A DNA stretch of 64,000 nucleotides, taken from contig NZ_FPBJ01000008.1 of NCBI RefSeq assembly GCF_900116635.1, positions 37,770 to 101,769 of the forward strand, written 5' to 3'. Below, piece after piece: positions 63,112-64,000 of this stretch. Positions within the stretch are counted from its first letter, which is position 1. Each line of letters starts with the position of its first letter. Origin of the DNA: Xenorhabdus koppenhoeferi. GTDB lineage: Bacteria; Pseudomonadota; Gammaproteobacteria; Enterobacterales; Enterobacteriaceae. Below the pieces are notes generated by a model, which ran no database searches, was not told the DNA's origin, and saw only the letters and a list, made by a program, of their open reading frames with translations. The position numbers and the translations under genes were made by a program.

Positions 63112-63900
63112 CTAACTCGCTAATTCCGTCACTAAACCATCGATCAATAATTGCGGTATACCCTGAGAACAACGCTCAATTCGGCCTTTAATACCATAAA
63201 CTTTAGCCAAACTGTCCGACGTAATCACCTGTTCTGGTGTACCTTCGGAGATTAACTCACCTTTTTTGAGCATTAATACATGGTTGCCATGACGCAATGC
63301 AATATTAATATCGTGAACAACAACAATCGTAATAAGATTACGACGGCGCGTTTCACGTGCAACCAAATCCATCACGTGATACTGGTAATTTAAATCCAGT
63401 GCACTTAATGGCTCATCTAATAATAATAAAGTTGGACGCCTGATTAATGATTGAGCCAATCCGACCAACTGTTTCTGTCCACCCGATAATTGATCCAGAT
63501 AGCTGAGAGCCAAATGATCAATACCGAGCTGGCGCAACAGATCCATGACTTCTTGCTCACACTGGCTACTATTCACGTCGCCTGATGCTCGCTGAGCAAC
63601 AATCACAGACTCCAGTACATGAAGATGAACACCTGCCGGTAATGACTGAGGCAAATAAACCACGTTCTGAGCGCGCTGGACAAAATTCATTTGCATTAAA
63701 TCTTGCCCATCCAGCAGCAACTCGCCACTGGCTTTATTCAAACCCGCCAGCGAACGCAGAAGTGTGGATTTTCCGCAACCATTCGGCCCCAGCAATACGG
63801 TGATTTGACCACGCGGCAATGAATTGACATCCAAATTTTGAATCACAGGACACTTCGGATACCCCGTCGTTAAACGATTTATTTTTAATCCCTGACTCAT
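63112..63900 (-). CDS. Siderophore/heme-type ABC transporter ATPase (FecE/FepC-like)
   Basis: 263 residues from ATG 63900 (MSQGLKINRLTTGYPKC). Walker A GPNGCGKSTLLRSLAGL, Q-loop YLPQSLP, signature LSGGQKQLVGLAQSL, Walker B TLLLLDEPLSALDL and the H-loop VVVHDINIAL are intact, typical of the FecE/BtuD branch that imports ferric siderophores, heme or cobalamin. The start is uncertain (TTG 63930 in frame) and no strong ribosome site is seen. Its permease should lie beyond the window; the receptor gene follows. Confidence 0.88.
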   Translation of the reverse strand: MSQGLKINRLTTGYPKCPVIQNLDVNSLPRGQITVLLGPNGCGKSTLLRSLAGLNKASGELLLDGQDLMQMNFVQRAQNVVYLPQSLPAGVHLHVLESVIVAQRASGDVNSSQCEQEVMDLLRQLGIDHLALSYLDQLSGGQKQLVGLAQSLIRRPTLLLLDEPLSALDLNYQYHVMDLVARETRRRNLITIVVVHDINIALRHGNHVLMLKKGELISEGTPEQVITSDSLAKVYGIKGRIERCSQGIPQLLIDGLVTELAS

Positions 63901-63942
63901 ATGTTCTATATGAACGCATCCCGTTTGCAAGGCTTTCGTTGT

Positions 63943-64000
63943 TCAGACATTGACGGTAGGTTGCAGCTCTATATCCGGCCTTACTGCAGCCGATGCTGCG
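63943..64000 (-). CDS. 3' end of an upstream gene, probably the ABC permease
   Basis: An open minus-strand frame enters from the right edge and encodes AASAAVRPDIELQPTVNV before TGA, ending 42 bases before the ABC ATPase start. Position suggests the permease or binding protein of the same transporter, but too little is visible to name it. Confidence 0.4.
   Translation of the reverse strand, partial: AASAAVRPDIELQPTVNV

Overview
The window is one contiguous piece of chromosome from an AT-rich gammaproteobacterium of the order Enterobacterales. Protein sequences and gene order match the Escherichia coli blocks icd-rluE-nudJ-mnmA-hflD-purB-phoPQ-roxA, cobB-lolEDC-mfd, ndh-nagZ-thiK-lpoB-hinT, and ycfH-holB-tmk-mltG-pabC-fabF-acpP-fabGDH-plsX-rpmF-yceD-yceF-rluC-rne. 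Divergence from E. coli, low GC, several 127-bp ERIC elements and a YcfJ/UmoD-like gene point to the Morganellaceae, most plausibly Photorhabdus or Xenorhabdus. The genus is an inference, not something the sequence proves.

Layout. 0-8.4 kb: fbaB (5' end cut off), thiD behind a TPP riboswitch, a csp cold-shock gene, aroP, an AraC/MarA-type regulator, amiD and a YaaJ-type symporter. 8.4-13.1 kb: an accessory stretch ending near the 3' end of icd. It holds an integrase N-terminal remnant, a PliI-like secreted protein, a second small secreted protein, a coiled-coil/HTH pair with a 10-bp homopolymer inside the HTH gene, a frameshifted IS3-family remnant and a GhoS/DUF2622-like gene. 13.2-22.6 kb: icd, rluE, a nudJ stump, mnmA, hflD, purB, phoPQ and roxA. 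22.7-30.3 kb: cobB, lolEDC and mfd. 30.5-37.1 kb: a YcfJ/UmoD-like gene, ndh, nagZ, thiK, lpoB, hinT and ycfH, with two identical ERIC copies. 37.1-52.3 kb: replication, cell-wall, folate and fatty-acid genes, then rluC and rne. 52.3-56.9 kb: ERIC, tmaR, a prophage-like insert (S24 repressor plus HsdR-N nuclease), then sbcB. 57-64 kb: dld, plaP with a possible upstream small ORF, a CirA-type TonB receptor, a siderophore-type ABC ATPase and the tail of one more gene.

How the genes work together. plsX-fabH-fabD-fabG-acpP-fabF form the core of fatty-acid initiation and elongation. lolCDE sorts lipoproteins (AmiD and LpoB are predicted lipoproteins here). LpoB, MltG, NagZ and AmiD act on peptidoglycan synthesis, chain ending or recycling. 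PhoPQ is the Mg2+/cationic-peptide sensor. The last genes form a ferric-siderophore uptake unit.

Compared with E. coli, nagK, ycfP and ycfL are missing from their usual places and nudJ is reduced to about 22 codons. The most interesting parts are the repressor/nuclease insert at 53.1-55.3 kb, the homopolymer-bearing HTH gene at 10.8-11.1 kb, the PliI-like inhibitor and the small ORF overlapping the plaP start.
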